Source: Candidatus Kaiserbacteria bacterium CG_4_10_14_0_2_um_filter_50_16 (lineage in GTDB: Bacteria > Patescibacteriota > Minisyncoccia > Phycocordibacterales > Phycocordibacteraceae). From it: 5,488 nt of DNA. The notes beneath the pieces are model-generated. The model was not told where the DNA came from and did no database searches. It saw only the letters and a list, made by a program, of their open reading frames with translations. The position numbers and the translations under genes were made by a program. The stretch lies in NCBI GenBank assembly GCA_002793115.1, contig PFPP01000052.1, positions 1 through 5,488 on the forward strand, given 5' to 3'. Below, one piece after another: positions 4,781 to 5,488 of the stretch (position 1 is the first letter of the stretch; each line of letters begins with the position of its first letter).

Positions 4781-5488
4781 ATGTCGTCCACACCCCCTTC
4801 TCGCTTGTTCCACTGGTCGCTGTTTGTCGCCGTGCTCGTTGTCGCAGGGAATATCTTATTGTTACCGCACCTAACTGCTACCGCTGCTTCTGGTCCGAAT
4901 CCTCTTACCGGCTTTGCATGGTCTGCGGTTACTGATACAACAAGCAACACAAATACTCCAACCATGGGCTGGATTAGTTTCAATGACCCTACTGGTGGTT
5001 CTCTCTACGGCGTGTATGAAGACAATAATGGTAATCTTTCCGGCTATGCATGGTCTTCAAATCTCGGTTGGGTTGATTTCAACGGGTCAACTGCGGATGG
5101 GGCACATCCAGCGCCGAGTGTCATTCCTGGCACTGGATATGTTACCGGCTGGGCGCGTGCCTGCGCAGCGTTTTCAGGTAATGCTTGTAGCGGGAATATG
5201 AACCTCGACCCTAATAGCGGTGGCTGGGACGGATGGATTGACCTTTCGTGGATTATTCAAGACAAGACCACCTGCAACTGGAGCGGCTACGCGTGGGGTT
5301 CTGATGGTATCGGCTGGATTAGTATGAGTGATCCTTCTGGTTCTCTCTATGGCATCACTGGCGGTTCGGCCGTATGTACCGCCCTCTACACGCCTCCAAC
5401 TGTTGATTTTTATGCCAGTCCGAATCCGATCGACAGCGGCCAGTCCTCGACACTCTATTGGACTTCGGATGCAGCTTCTTGCATCGGT
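4781..5488 (+). CDS. Secreted aromatic-repeat surface protein, N-terminal 236 codons (runs off the right edge)
   Basis: The frame is open from ATG 4781 to the window end. Residues 8-36 form a signal peptide or anchor: R8, a hydrophobic core 13-28, then TATAA with a possible cleavage site after A35 or A36. The exported part has four copies of a short aromatic unit, G-[FY]-A-W ... G-W-[IV]-x-[FLM]: 44-67, 88-100, a variant at 123-155 (GWARACA ... GWIDL), and 169-182. The first and last are also followed by DP(T/S)G(G)SLYG. From about 206 an Ig-like module begins (PPTVDFYASPNPIDSGQSS, then LYWTSDAASC) and is cut by the window edge. Cysteines at 128, 136, 165, 199 and 234 could form disulfides outside the cell. 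From memory, GYAWS...GWISF repeats followed by such modules mark large CPR surface proteins, whose binding partner is unknown. There is no Shine-Dalgarno; translation probably couples to the gene ending one base upstream. Confidence 0.85.
   Translation, partial: MSSTPPSRLFHWSLFVAVLVVAGNILLLPHLTATAASGPNPLTGFAWSAVTDTTSNTNTPTMGWISFNDPTGGSLYGVYEDNNGNLSGYAWSSNLGWVDFNGSTADGAHPAPSVIPGTGYVTGWARACAAFSGNACSGNMNLDPNSGGWDGWIDLSWIIQDKTTCNWSGYAWGSDGIGWISMSDPSGSLYGITGGSAVCTALYTPPTVDFYASPNPIDSGQSSTLYWTSDAASCIG

Noticed and set aside
4914..5201. 95-codon plus-strand frame inside the aromatic-repeat gene
   Set aside because: It overlaps the frame from 4781, which has a signal peptide and clear repeats; the alternative frame has neither.

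Overview
The window looks like part of a Candidate Phyla Radiation (Patescibacteria) chromosome, most likely from the Parcubacteria group. This rests on recalled family patterns, not on a search. The cues are a secreted protein with G-[FY]-A-W ... G-W-[IV] repeats, a one-helix protein with repeated ILxxLxP motifs, a Trp/Tyr-rich protein of unknown function, an IS481-like element with a CPR-type transposase, and genes whose -10 boxes lie almost on the start codon. Base composition is about half GC by eye.

Layout. Positions 1-93 (minus strand) are the first 31 codons of the P-loop NTPase YchF. Positions 94-363 are non-coding. They hold a perfect 8-bp hairpin, an intrinsic terminator on the minus strand, and three tandem octamers. 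Positions 364-948 (minus) encode a 194-residue protein of unknown function with the only strong Shine-Dalgarno sequence in the window. Its leader (949-1050) carries short direct and inverted repeats. Positions 1051-1977 are an apparently intact IS481-family insertion sequence: one DDE transposase gene between 26-bp imperfect inverted repeats, without a visible target-site duplication. It separates the 194-residue gene from a divergent rightward block and ends 31 bp before the first gene of that block.

The rightward block (2009-5488, plus) has three envelope genes. The first is a 788-residue polytopic membrane protein with an O-antigen ligase/Wzy-like half and a C-terminal TPR half. The second is a 110-residue single-helix protein with three ILxxLxP motifs. 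One base after its stop begins a secreted, aromatic-repeat protein that runs off the window with an incomplete Ig-like domain. The second and third genes probably share a transcript starting at an extended -10 box at 4432-4440, which would make the first mRNA leaderless.

Working hypothesis (inference): the block builds or decorates the cell surface. The ligase/TPR protein would handle a lipid-linked glycan or a glycoprotein, and the two smaller products would be exported or membrane-anchored partners or substrates. No CRISPR array, tRNA or rRNA was recognised.
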